DNA of 41,812 bases from a virus, in IMG/VR virus record IMGVR_UViG_3300033151_000761, positions 1 to 41,812 of that record. One strand, 5' to 3'. Of the stretch, positions 1 to 6,605 are shown piece by piece. Below the pieces are notes generated by a model. That model saw only the letters and a list, made by a program, of their open reading frames with translations. It searched no databases and was not told where the DNA came from. The position numbers and the translations under genes are program-made. The stretch's first letter is position 1; the number at the start of each line of letters is the position of its first letter.

Positions 1-114
1 CTGTCGAAACCAAGAAAAAACGACAAAAAGCGGAAAACGGGGCGAAAAAAACATCCCTTCCAAATCAAGGTGTTAGGAGAAAAAACGTGATTTTTTTATT
101 AACAGACGTTTTTC
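1..114. repeat. Terminal redundancy, left copy
   Basis: These 114 bases are identical to 41699-41812. The sequence therefore closes on itself: either it is the overlap of a circularly permuted genome or a short direct terminal repeat. With a P22-like large terminase, headful packaging and circular permutation are expected, so an assembly overlap is the simpler reading. It contains no gene and has A-runs and T-runs. Confidence 0.95.
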
Positions 115-495
115 AAATCCTATTTATATATATTTATGTTAACCCTATACCTTTATATACTATTACTATTATTATGATATTATAATCTGTTTTTCTATTT
201 TTAGTCCTTAGATTTTCAATTTTATTCTTTAGAATCATCCCCCTAGGTCGGACACAACATTTAACGGACCTTAGGCTACAGGTACCTACCCCCTAGTTTA
301 GCGTCTAGGCCCAGTCGCATTTAGGTTCCTCAGGCTAAAAATCAGGTTTAAAACTTGAAATATCAGGTCCAAATAATCGATTCTGGCTCCATAAATGGCC
401 CTAGATTGAACGATAATCTGAAATCTATATAATCATCAGGGCCACGGACGAATCGGACGACCACGGAGATATTTTAAAAGGCTACCTGAGGGAAT
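115..495. other. Non-coding AT-rich to mixed region
   Basis: No convincing gene on either strand. 115-235 is nearly pure A/T. From about 240 the composition becomes mixed, with several CTAG sites (241, 290 and 304 regions). The first copy of a 103-bp direct repeat begins at 373. A 31-codon ATG frame starting at 494 follows a GAGGGA-like sequence, but nothing else supports it. Confidence 0.6.
373..475. repeat. Direct repeat DR1, contains 65-bp element copy 1
   Basis: Imperfect direct repeat of 866-967. The inner part (410-475), beginning ACGATAATC and ending CGGAGATATTTTA, is also seen in a third place at 30166-30230. The three inner copies are 65-66 bases long and share both ends and the middle ATCAT block. 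It lies in non-coding DNA. A regulatory or replication-protein binding site is an inference only. Confidence 0.8.
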
Positions 496-657
496 GTGCC
501 AACAAACAGGAAGAAAAAAGCTAGGCACCACTATTTTTGGCCAATCTCAACTGGAAACGCTAACGGAGGTTTTTTGGAACGATCTTTGACGGTACCAATC
601 GGTATGTTGGATACATTGACATTGATGACAGGAGGAGACGGTGTACCTCACAACCTG

Positions 658-811
658 ATGACACCGCGAGTCTCCATGCTGCCAATCTGGATGGCACCGC
701 GAGTCTCCATGCTGCCAATCTGGATGGCACCGCGAGTCTCCATGCTGCCAATCTGGATGGCACCGCGAGTCTCCATGCCGCCAATCTGGATGGCACCGCG
801 AGTCTCCATGC
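658..811. repeat. Tandem repeat, 33-bp unit, about 4.7 copies
   Basis: Units start at 658, 691, 724, 757 and 790 and carry the core CACCGCGAGTCTCCATG. Because 33 is a multiple of three, both strands stay open and yield artificial repetitive ORFs. There are no unique spacers, so it is not a CRISPR array. It lies between the two DR copies; iteron-like binding sites at an origin are a possibility. Confidence 0.9.
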
Positions 812-865
812 CCTCCCCCACTAGTTCAGGGTTTCTGGCTCCAGAACGTCCTGAATTTTCCATAA

Positions 866-967
866 ATAATCGATTCTGGCTCCGTGGAGGCTCCTAGATC
901 GAACGATAATCTGAAATGTTTATAATCATCAAGGCCACGGACGAAACGGCCACCACGGAGACATTTA
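866..967. repeat. Direct repeat DR2, contains 65-bp element copy 2
   Basis: Second copy of 373-475. The inner element (903-967) begins ACGATAATCTGAAAT and ends CACGGAGACATTTA. It differs from DR1 by scattered substitutions and a one-base length difference, so it is an older duplication rather than an assembly repeat. Confidence 0.8.
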
Positions 968-1124
968 GGATTATCCAAATGGTGAGGCGAGACGGCGTAC
1001 CGACTGGAGTCCCTCCCCCATGCAAAACTATGGACCTAGCTGGATGGTATTGTGAGGCAAGGACCTGGCTGCAAGGCTCCTGTACAAGCACAACCTAGGT
1101 GAGCGCAAACCATAAATTTTGGGT

Positions 1125-1158
1125 AAAAAAAAAGCCGCTGACCCTAAGGCCAACGGCT
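1125..1158 (-). terminator. Rho-independent terminator after the 1176-1625 gene
   Basis: Read on the minus strand, an 8-bp stem (AGCCGTTG with CAGCGGCT, one G-U pair) with a 10-base loop is followed by a run of nine T. It lies 18 bases beyond the stop codon of the minus-strand gene ending at 1176 and closes the small-gene cluster. Confidence 0.9.
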
Positions 1159-1175
1159 ACTCTTTTCTTCTACAC

Positions 1176-1625
1176 TCAGCCAGGTATATCCCCTAGTTCG
1201 GCATAACCGACTGGCATAGTTTCCTGGTTGACCTTCTTGGCCTCTAACATTCTCTCATCTTTGATGTCTTTGATGTCCTGAACCTCAATGGTACCAGCCA
1301 TTACTTCATTCATTACATCATCGGCAATCTGTTTTAACTTCTTTTGTTGTGCCGTCCATTCTTTACACCCACATTTACACATGGTGTTGTACCCGGAGGT
1401 TGAGCTGGCCTTCTTACCATAAGGTACATCAGCCAACAATTCATATTGTTTGTGATAGTAACAAAAGATGGCAACGACCTCACCATCAACCTTATAGGAC
1501 GTACTAGGTCTGACTTTCGCCGCCATTAGGGCCTCTAGTTCCGGTAAAATAGTTGATACTTTACGGTTCTTATTGGCTTCTAAGATGGCGTGGAGTTCCA
1601 GGTACTGCTTTTTTATAGTAATCAT
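1176..1625 (-). CDS. Hypothetical protein, paralogue of the 40552-41238 product
   Basis: A 149-residue protein of unknown function. It aligns along its length with the N-terminal two thirds of the 228-residue protein encoded at 40552-41238. Shared blocks are GEVVAIxCYYxK in the middle, GKKASSxxxxNTMCK, and WTxQQ, so the two genes arose by duplication. The cysteines in its CKCGCKEW segment are only partly shared, so a zinc site is not supported. It is the last gene of a four-gene minus-strand cluster (2477 to 1176) and is followed by a strong terminator. The ATG is preceded by GAGAG at a 9-base spacing, within the same spacer type found before the two genes upstream. No enzymatic motif is visible. 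The conserved block may be a phage-specific nucleic-acid or host-protein binding fold, but that is a guess. Confidence 0.85.
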   Translation of the reverse strand: MITIKKQYLELHAILEANKNRKVSTILPELEALMAAKVRPSTSYKVDGEVVAIFCYYHKQYELLADVPYGKKASSTSGYNTMCKCGCKEWTAQQKKLKQIADDVMNEVMAGTIEVQDIKDIKDERMLEAKKVNQETMPVGYAELGDIPG

Positions 1626-1646
1626 AATATCATACTCTCAAAATTA

Positions 1647-1668
1647 CCCGAGACCAGGCGGCCTCGGG
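1647..1668 (-). other. Intergenic hairpin a of the small-gene cluster
   Basis: Nine-bp stem CCCGAGGCC / GGTCTCGGG with a 4-base loop, read on the minus strand. It is followed by TAATTTTGAGAG and then the ATG of the next gene. Compared with hairpins b and c the stem bases differ on both arms while pairing is kept (covariation). It may be an attenuator, a weak terminator or an RNA-processing site. Confidence 0.75.
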
Positions 1669-1677
1669 GTGATCTAC

Positions 1678-1917
1678 TTAACTACAAAGGCGACTAATTA
1701 TATCATCGTTTTCAGGTTCATTAAAGTCAGCTACTATACTTTTAATAGTCTGGGACGATAGTACGAGTTCTTCTTCTACATTATAGTGCGGTCCACCTAG
1801 GTGAGCCGACCAAATCAGTTTTAACATCGGGTTATCCAATGACGCCACTCGCAGTTTCTCTAGTTCTACTGATAATTCTAGTAGTTCTAGTCGAGACATA
1901 CTTTTTAAATCATACAT
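1678..1917 (-). CDS. Small hypothetical protein of the left cluster
   Basis: A 79-residue acidic, probably helical protein of unknown function. It begins MYDLK and contains LIWSAHLGGPHYN, which resembles LWDDHLLEQHLH in the next gene upstream and IWDDFLMEPYLE in the first gene of the cluster. The three small products therefore look like diverged paralogues with a shared W-x-x-[HF]-L core. The start is supported by GAGAG 9 bases upstream and by a spacer nearly identical to those before its neighbours. Its position behind tandem promoters suggests early expression, and small early phage proteins are often host takeover factors; that role is inference only. Confidence 0.75.
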   Translation of the reverse strand: MYDLKSMSRLELLELSVELEKLRVASLDNPMLKLIWSAHLGGPHYNVEEELVLSSQTIKSIVADFNEPENDDIISRLCS

Positions 1918-1938
1918 AATATTATACTCTCAAAATTA

Positions 1939-1961
1939 CCCGGAGCCACCGTGACCCCGGG
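1939..1961 (-). other. Intergenic hairpin b of the small-gene cluster
   Basis: Stem CCCGGGGTC / GGCTCCGGG with loop ACGGT on the minus strand, flanked by AAAA before and TAATTTT after. The whole spacer from stop to ATG is the same as that around hairpin c. Confidence 0.75.
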
Positions 1962-1969
1962 GTTTTCTA

Positions 1970-2254
1970 CTACATTTTTTCTATTCTTGTGATTAACTCA
2001 AGAGCGGTGTCGCAAAGTGGCTCTTCAGGGTCTATGTCTTTAATATAGGCCTCTAGGTCCGCTACTTGTCCGAGAAGTTCTTGGCTACCCAGGTTACTAA
2101 TTTCTAATTGGGTGACTAGATATAGAAGATGTAAATGTTGTTCTAATAAATGGTCGTCCCAAAGTGACATTTTACCTGGATCCTTAGATGTCTTTGCCTC
2201 TTGGTAAAACGTTTCTAAAGTTACTAATTTTTTGAATAAATCTAAATTTGTCAT
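1970..2254 (-). CDS. Small hypothetical protein of the left cluster
   Basis: A 94-residue acidic, helix-rich protein of unknown function. SLWDDHLLEQHLH in its middle matches the equivalent segment of the 56-residue product just upstream (HIWDDFLMEPYLEM) and more weakly that of the gene downstream. Start: ATG with GAGAG 9 bases upstream; the sequence TATAAT lies between them. The stop codon is followed by the shared AAAA-hairpin spacer. No known domain was recognised. Length, order and spacing suggest gene duplication of a small regulatory or host-interacting protein. Confidence 0.75.
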   Translation of the reverse strand: MTNLDLFKKLVTLETFYQEAKTSKDPGKMSLWDDHLLEQHLHLLYLVTQLEISNLGSQELLGQVADLEAYIKDIDPEEPLCDTALELITRIEKM

Positions 2255-2275
2255 AATATTATACTCTCAAAATTA

Positions 2276-2298
2276 CCCGGAGCCACCGTGACCCCGGG
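2276..2298 (-). other. Intergenic hairpin c of the small-gene cluster
   Basis: Same 9-bp stem and ACGGT loop as hairpin b, with identical flanks (GTAGAAAA before, TAATTTTGAGAGTATAATATT after, then ATG). It repeats the spacer cassette between the first and second genes of the cluster. Confidence 0.75.
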
Positions 2299-2306
2299 GT
2301 TTTCTA

Positions 2307-2477
2307 CTACTTCAGTCTACTTTCAGCCTCATGTTTCATTTCTAGGTACGGCTCCATTAAAAAGTCGTCCCAGATATGTGATAGGGCTAGATTCGTTTCG
2401 GCTTCTTTGGCGATCTCGTCTAAAACTATCAGGCGGTCTAGTAAATCAGATTTTTTTAATTCAGATAAATTTTTCAT
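2307..2477 (-). CDS. Small hypothetical protein, first gene of the left cluster
   Basis: A 56-residue protein found by reading the minus strand from the ATG at 2477 to a TAG at 2307. It begins MKNLSELKKSDLLDRLIVLD and contains IWDDFLMEPYLEMKHEA, which is related to the WDD segment of the 94-residue neighbour. AGGG lies 9 bases before the ATG, in the same GTATAATATTATG context that precedes the other cluster genes. Three near-identical promoters about 140-350 bases upstream point at it. Function unknown; it is predicted to be mostly helical. Confidence 0.75.
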   Translation of the reverse strand: MKNLSELKKSDLLDRLIVLDEIAKEAETNLALSHIWDDFLMEPYLEMKHEAESRLK

Positions 2478-2509
2478 AATATTATACCCTGGTTGGTTTA
2501 TTATATAAT

Positions 2510-2545
2510 AATAACTATAGACAAAATTATAAAATTATAGTTATT
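2510..2545. promoter_or_regulatory. Perfect 10-bp inverted repeat upstream of the left cluster
   Basis: AATAACTATA at 2510-2519 and TATAGTTATT at 2536-2545 are exact reverse complements, separated by 16 bases. It lies between the tandem promoters and the first gene. It may be an operator for a dimeric repressor or an RNA hairpin in the leader; the sequence does not decide. Confidence 0.5.
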
Positions 2546-2616
2546 TTATATAAATTTTTATTTTTAAATTTTTAAAGAGCGGCTTAAATAAAATAATTTA
2601 TTTATTTAATACATCT

Positions 2617-2645
2617 ATTATATAATAAATTTAATAAAAAGTAAA
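2617..2645 (-). promoter_or_regulatory. Promoter in 91-bp unit 1
   Basis: Minus strand: -35 TTTACT at 2640-2645, 17-base spacer, -10 TATAAT at 2617-2622. It points to the small-gene cluster starting at 2477. Sequence just downstream of the -10 (ATAGATGTATTAAATAAATA) resembles that downstream of the promoter near 35953. Confidence 0.6.
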
Positions 2646-2707
2646 CGTTTATTTAATTTATTTTTATAATAAATAATTAAAAAATAATTTATTTATTTAA
2701 TACATCT

Positions 2708-2736
2708 ATTATATAATAAATTTAACAAAAAGTAAA
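2708..2736 (-). promoter_or_regulatory. Promoter in 91-bp unit 2
   Basis: Same arrangement as in unit 1: TTTACT at 2731-2736, 17 bases, TATAAT at 2708-2713. Confidence 0.6.
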
Positions 2737-2798
2737 CGTTTATTTAATTTATTTTTATAATAAATAATTAAAAAATAATTTATTTATTTAATATATAT

Positions 2799-2827
2799 AT
2801 TATATAATAAATTTAACAAAAAGTAAA
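2799..2827 (-). promoter_or_regulatory. Promoter in 91-bp unit 3
   Basis: Same arrangement: TTTACT at 2822-2827, 17 bases, TATAAT at 2799-2804. Sequence just downstream of the -10 differs slightly from units 1 and 2. Confidence 0.55.
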
Positions 2828-2861
2828 CGTTTATTTAATTTATTTTTGCCCTGGTTTAGCT

Positions 2862-3290
2862 AAGCATATTATTATATTATAATATAGCGATATAAAATAT
2901 TAATACAAGCATATTATTATATTATAATATAGCGATATAAAATATTAATATAAGCATATTATTATATTATAATATAGCGATATAAAATATTAATATAAGC
3001 ATATTATTATATTATAATATTATAATATAGCTGTGTACTAATATTATTATATTATAATATAGCTGTGTACTAATATTATTATATTATAATATAGCGATAT
3101 AAAATATTAATATAAGCATATTACTATATTATAATATAGCGATATAAAATATTAATATAAGCATATTACTATATTATAATATAGCGATATAATATAATAA
3201 TATAAGCATATTATTATATTATAATATAGCTGTGTACTAATACAAGCATATTATTATATTACTATATTACTATATCGTAATATCGTAATA
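2862..3290. repeat. AT-rich repeat array, 45-bp unit with palindromes
   Basis: Units starting AAGCATATT occur at 2862, 2907, 2952 and 2997, exactly 45 bases apart, and continue in rearranged form to about 3250. Most contain the 14-bp palindrome TATATTATAATATA followed by GCGATATAAAATATT or by GCTGTGTACTAAT. There is no gene here. Such DNA melts easily; an origin unwinding region or a partition-like site is possible but unproven. Confidence 0.8.
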
Positions 3291-3351
3291 TTGGTGTATT
3301 ATAATATTATAATATTCCCCGCCTCCCCCCCCTATGCACAGTCAGGCCTAA

Positions 3352-3610
3352 GGTCAGTTTTTACGAGGAGGTTTTTGGGAGAAGTTCGCTTTTTAGCATT
3401 CAACAAATATGTTGACTGCTATACTGTCTATAGAGTAAACGAGCCCGGAAGAGGTTTTTGGGAGAAGGTCAGTTTTTACGAGGAGGTTTTTGGGAGAAGT
3501 TCGCTTTTTAGTATTCAACAAATATAGGTTCTCCCACAGGGAGAAGCTCTGGCCCCACGGGGCCAGCGTTGACTGCTATACTGTCTATAGAGCAAACGAG
3601 CCCGGAGGAG
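3352..3610. repeat. Duplicated block covering the 3' end of terL
   Basis: Block A (3352-3410) and block B (3411-3453) are contiguous. Their second copies, A' (3467-3525) and B' (3568-3610), are separated by a 42-bp insert holding two hairpins. B' contains the last codons and stop of terL; B is a copy of those codons with substitutions. A third short copy of GAGGTTTTTGGGAGAAG lies at 3451-3468. This is a duplication of the terL tail plus downstream DNA. Confidence 0.85.
3526..3567 (-). terminator. Double hairpin insert downstream of terL
   Basis: Two perfect stems: TTCTCCC-ACA-GGGAGAA at 3529-3545 and CTGGCCCC-AC-GGGGCCAG at 3549-3566. They start 18 bases beyond the terL stop codon. No long T-run follows on the minus strand, so termination would be atypical. 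The insert is missing from the other copy of the duplicated block, so it was gained or lost as a unit. Confidence 0.55.
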
Positions 3611-5159
3611 GGAGAGCTTTCCCACCAACTTGACGCTTGGCCCTAACATTCGACATAGCCATGGTCCTTATGGCGTCAGCAGCGTGGGAGAATTTGTCAT
3701 GTAGTGGACGGTTCATCCAAACTTCATGCTTTTCATCCCAATCTTTGCTGTAGTTAACAAAAGCTGCCTGTACCTCTGTGCACCTCTCATCTACCCAAAG
3801 GTTCTTAAGCTTGACCCTCACCTGCTCTATCCCTGCCTCGATACTAGTTCGGGGGAGTACCACAATGCTAGAGACCCCTAGTTCAATTAGGCGAAGCTTT
3901 CGGCTCTTACCCGTACCAAGTTCTCTAACCTCTATATCATGTGGAGCAATAACATCCCCAATATTATATTCAGACTCAGACATCTTCGTAACATAGTGCT
4001 CCAGTCCCTCGCCACTATTACTATACTCATCTACAATACGCCACTCTGTCCCCCAAACTTGAAAGTAAACCATCACGAAAGTATCATTCATCCCTAGATC
4101 AAGTGCCACATGTACCTTAAGGTTAGGGTCCCACAGGTTCTTAACCAACCTCTTCTTCTTAACTATGAAAGTGGCGTACAGCACTCCGTAGTAAGCCCCG
4201 CTAAGAACCTTCTTAAATGCCTCATCCGGCGTTGAGGGGTACTCCTGGTAGATAGCATCCCCTAGTTCCCTTAGCTGTGCGACGTAGAAGTTTTTCTGCT
4301 CCTGAGCTAGTACTACATCTACCTCCTCCATTAGGTCAGTGAAATATCGCTCCTCAGCCTGAGAGGGCTGCTCCTCAAATGAGGAGACACAGTCAGGGTC
4401 CCTAAACCAGGGGAGAAAGACGGGCTTGAAATCCTTAGGTGCGAAGCTACCCCTTAGCTCATTCGAAACAGCTTGGAGCCACAAGACCTTAAATGCATTG
4501 TCTCCTTCCGCCGTGCTTTCAATAACAACAACGTTTCCGGGGGCCACCGCCTGGAGAGTTCCCGTTAAAACCTCACGGGCTTTGTCGGGCGATTTGTTGG
4601 CGATCTTAGCTAGTTCGGAGACGTGTAATCTCTGAAGGGTGGCTGACCTAAAGGATGTGCGGATGAAGACGGTAGAGCCGTTGGTGAAGCCTAGTTCCGA
4701 CGAGTTGTCCCGGAACAGACTGACTCCTAAGAAGGATAAAATTTCCTGGGGGAATGTGTCGATAGCTAGCTTAACTCTCTTAAGTAGCGTTGAGCTCTCA
4801 GAGAGGCCCTGGCTCATTAAACCAATAGTCTGGTCCGAATTAATTAGAGCATCGTCGTAAAAGGATATGAGCCAGAAGGTGGAGATTCCTTGTTGTCTGC
4901 TCTTAAGTACTATGATTCGTGCATGTCTGATGGAAGCCGCATACACCTCGTGTTGTGCATAGTTCATAACAAATTGGACCCGTTTACCTTGCTTGTCCAC
5001 AATTGTGAAGAGGTTGTTCAGGCGCCAGAGCTTGCTGACAAGGAATCTCTGGATAAACTCCTCATCATCACTAGCCTCCCGCTCAAATAGGTCCAGGTCA
5101 ACATCCAAGCCCGTATAAAGCAACTCCAGTGTAGCCCTGGGTATTGGTAATTGCCACAT
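3585..5159 (-). CDS. terL: Terminase large subunit
   Basis: A 524-residue DNA-packaging motor that translocates phage DNA into the procapsid and cuts it. The N-terminal ATPase shows a Walker A-like KSRQQGIST (about residues 86-94), the LHVSE segment typical of Walker B in this family (about 178-182) and the coupling motif VVIESTAEGDN (about 211-221). The C-terminal RNase H-like nuclease shows VALDLGMND, HDIEVRELGTG and a final KFSHAADAIRT with its Asp. The domain order resembles P22/Sf6-type terminases, consistent with headful packaging. The ATG overlaps the stop of the gene before it (TAATG), implying translational coupling. The gene is on the opposite strand from the capsid genes, and the portal gene is 13 kb away, an unusual separation. 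Its last codons are duplicated at 3433-3453. Confidence 0.93.
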   Translation of the reverse strand: MWQLPIPRATLELLYTGLDVDLDLFEREASDDEEFIQRFLVSKLWRLNNLFTIVDKQGKRVQFVMNYAQHEVYAASIRHARIIVLKSRQQGISTFWLISFYDDALINSDQTIGLMSQGLSESSTLLKRVKLAIDTFPQEILSFLGVSLFRDNSSELGFTNGSTVFIRTSFRSATLQRLHVSELAKIANKSPDKAREVLTGTLQAVAPGNVVVIESTAEGDNAFKVLWLQAVSNELRGSFAPKDFKPVFLPWFRDPDCVSSFEEQPSQAEERYFTDLMEEVDVVLAQEQKNFYVAQLRELGDAIYQEYPSTPDEAFKKVLSGAYYGVLYATFIVKKKRLVKNLWDPNLKVHVALDLGMNDTFVMVYFQVWGTEWRIVDEYSNSGEGLEHYVTKMSESEYNIGDVIAPHDIEVRELGTGKSRKLRLIELGVSSIVVLPRTSIEAGIEQVRVKLKNLWVDERCTEVQAAFVNYSKDWDEKHEVWMNRPLHDKFSHAADAIRTMAMSNVRAKRQVGGKALPPPGSFAL

Positions 5160-5530
5160 TAGTTGGACCTCCCTTCTTTGAACCGAGCTAGGAGGCTAGT
5201 ACTCTCTATCCCACCGCCCGGTACACCCTTCTCCTGGGTACTAAAGGCCCCCTTCAGTACAGCTACGGAGGCTGCAATGCTGGCAACGTCCCTAGCAGGT
5301 ACCTCATCGGCACGAAGTACTTGCCCCGCGGACAGCACAACTAGCTTCACCACTAGGTCAAGTTGACTGGAGAGGTCCTCCTCCTCAACTAGGCTAGTTA
5401 ACAGTGATTGCTTTGTGTCACTAAACACTTGGTCAGCACTAAGCTGCCCAACGCCCTCCTCATCGTGAGCCATGACCTCAAACAGGCCAGTGTGAGGGTT
5501 AACTCTTGTGTCATGGTAGTTACCCGCCAT
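5159..5530 (-). CDS. Putative terminase small subunit
   Basis: A 123-residue acidic, mostly helical protein directly before terL and overlapping its start (TAATG). Position, size and helical content fit a small terminase, which would recognise the packaging site and deliver DNA to the large subunit. I see no clear helix-turn-helix motif, so the assignment rests on context. A basic C-terminal tail (LLARFKEGRSN) could contact TerL. It overlaps the 3' end of the small gene upstream, so the three genes probably form one transcript from the divergent promoter near 5712. Confidence 0.6.
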   Translation of the reverse strand: MAGNYHDTRVNPHTGLFEVMAHDEEGVGQLSADQVFSDTKQSLLTSLVEEEDLSSQLDLVVKLVVLSAGQVLRADEVPARDVASIAASVAVLKGAFSTQEKGVPGGGIESTSLLARFKEGRSN

Positions 5531-5690
5531 TAGTTGTCTCCTCGTATATCTTGATTGCTTGAAGGCAATACCAGGTGAACGAGACGCCTTGCTTCTTGCA
5601 TCTCTCTTTTATCTCCACCATTAGCTCAGTGTTTAGCTTATCATGGTTACTCACGTTAAAAGTGTGAGTAGTCTGTGTACGTTCTGTCAT
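5520..5690 (-). CDS. Small ribbon-helix-helix-like protein
   Basis: A 56-residue protein starting at the ATG at 5690, which is preceded by GGGGGGGAAGC, a strong Shine-Dalgarno context. The longer open frame to 5780 has no such signal. The order of predicted elements, a short strand (THTFNVS), a helix (KLNTELMVEIKERCKKQG) and a second helix (SFTWYCLQAIKIYEE), matches Arc/MetJ-type ribbon-helix-helix DNA-binding proteins. It sits directly below the divergent promoters at 5712 (-) and 5760 (+), a natural site for a regulator of terminase and virion transcription. Function is inferred; a part of the packaging complex is the alternative. Confidence 0.6.
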   Translation of the reverse strand: MTERTQTTHTFNVSNHDKLNTELMVEIKERCKKQGVSFTWYCLQAIKIYEETTNGG

Positions 5691-5711
5691 GCTTCCCCCC
5701 CTAAAAACACC

Positions 5712-5740
5712 ATTATAACATGTAACCAATGAACACAACA
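5712..5740 (-). promoter_or_regulatory. Promoter for the terminase operon
   Basis: Minus strand: extended -10 TGTTATAAT (TATAAT at 5712-5717) with a weak -35 TGTTGT at 5735-5740, 17-base spacer. The start would fall near 5705, leaving a short leader before the ATG at 5690. It is divergent from the virion promoter at 5760. Confidence 0.55.
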
Positions 5741-5759
5741 TAATTATTTTCAAAAAACG

Positions 5760-5788
5760 TGTACATTCTAGGAAAAACATGATATAAT
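5760..5788 (+). promoter_or_regulatory. Main virion operon promoter
   Basis: TGTACA at 5760-5765, 17-base spacer ending ATGA, TATAAT at 5783-5788. The same layout (TGTACA/T, 17 bases ending TGA, TATAAT or TATTAT) occurs at 14794 (+) and 41298 (-), so it is likely a phage promoter class read by host sigma-70 polymerase. Confidence 0.7.
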
Positions 5789-5840
5789 GATATTTGAAAT
5801 ACTTTCTAGCACAGCTAGACTATTCCCAAAAGAGGACATA

Positions 5841-6563
5841 ATGAGCGACCCAACTGACGCTACCCCAGAAGCACCCACGCCACCAACCTACGAAGAACAG
5901 GTAAATGATGCTCTTTCGAAGTTCGCGGATGATGGTACAGGTAAGATGGTACTGCCTGCAGAGCTAAACCTAGATGAGGGCCTACGCTACTCAGTGATGG
6001 CGGAGAAACGCCGTCGAGACACTGAGAGTGCACTAAGTAAAGCCAAATCATCTTTGACCTCAGCTACCGCAGAGAGAGATGCTTTACAGAAGCGGGCAAC
6101 TGCTACAGTCCCACTAGTTCTGTCTGCTGAAAAGGCAGCCGAGCTAGCCGAGCTACAACTAACTGACCCAGAAGCATGGCGTCAAGAGGTTAATGCCATG
6201 GAGACTGCAGCTAGTTCAGCCCTTTCAGAGGAGCTAACCACTTTATCAACCAACGCGGCCCAGGCTGCAGAACAAACAAGAAGAATCGGTGTACTAGCTG
6301 AGTTCAACCTACAGCATCCAGGTGCTGAAGTGACGGATGCTACACTAGCTTCAGATATTCCCCCTCGTATTAGCAATAAGCTAAAAGATGGTAAAATCTC
6401 TTTCGAAGAGTTTTTAACCGAAGCGAGTGACTACATTTCGAAAGGGAAAACCACAGCTCGAGCAACTCCTTCTACAGAGCCTAACCTAGGTGATGCGGGC
6501 GGTAACTCAAGTGGTGAACCCGGAAGTGCAGCACTTCCTAGCTACGAGGATTCAACATTTTAA
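5841..6563 (+). CDS. Capsid scaffolding protein
   Basis: A 240-residue acidic protein directly before the capsid gene. Scaffolding proteins fill the procapsid and guide coat assembly before leaving. The sequence has a proline/acidic start (MSDPTDATPEAPTPPTYEEQ), a long coiled-coil-like centre rich in Ala, Glu, Lys and Leu, and a flexible Gly/Ser/Pro tail, all typical of scaffolds. The start at 5841 is chosen because AGAGGA lies just upstream; an in-frame extension to 5787 lacks a ribosome site and overlaps the promoter. It is the first gene of the virion operon. Confidence 0.8.
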   Translation: MSDPTDATPEAPTPPTYEEQVNDALSKFADDGTGKMVLPAELNLDEGLRYSVMAEKRRRDTESALSKAKSSLTSATAERDALQKRATATVPLVLSAEKAAELAELQLTDPEAWRQEVNAMETAASSALSEELTTLSTNAAQAAEQTRRIGVLAEFNLQHPGAEVTDATLASDIPPRISNKLKDGKISFEEFLTEASDYISKGKTTARATPSTEPNLGDAGGNSSGEPGSAALPSYEDSTF

Positions 6564-6605
6564 CGGGTACATTAGTTCAGGCTTAATGCTTGAAAGGAAC
6601 TTATT

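Larger units (their letters stand above)
2590..2847. repeat. Tandem repeat, 91-bp unit, three copies
   Basis: Units begin near 2590, 2681 and 2772. The shared core GTAAACG recurs at exactly 91-base spacing (2641, 2732, 2823). The units are almost pure A/T, with only a few substitutions between copies. Each unit contains the minus-strand promoter described separately. Confidence 0.9.

Noticed and set aside
658-811. Possible CRISPR array
   Set aside because: Units are directly tandem with no unique spacers and no cas genes.
496-897. 133-codon plus-strand ORF with MAPRVSMLPIW repeats, and minus-strand ORFs over the same DNA
   Set aside because: The repetition is a consequence of the 33-bp tandem DNA repeat keeping all frames open. 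The plus ORF starts at GTG without a clear ribosome site, and no neighbour or domain supports it.
2862-3290. AT-rich 45-bp repeats as CRISPR or as host mitochondrial-like DNA
   Set aside because: There are no spacers, and the flanking genes are clearly phage genes. Treated as a phage repeat array.
3291-3527. 78-codon plus-strand ORF
   Set aside because: It crosses the duplicated terL-end block and has no supported ribosome site or similarity.
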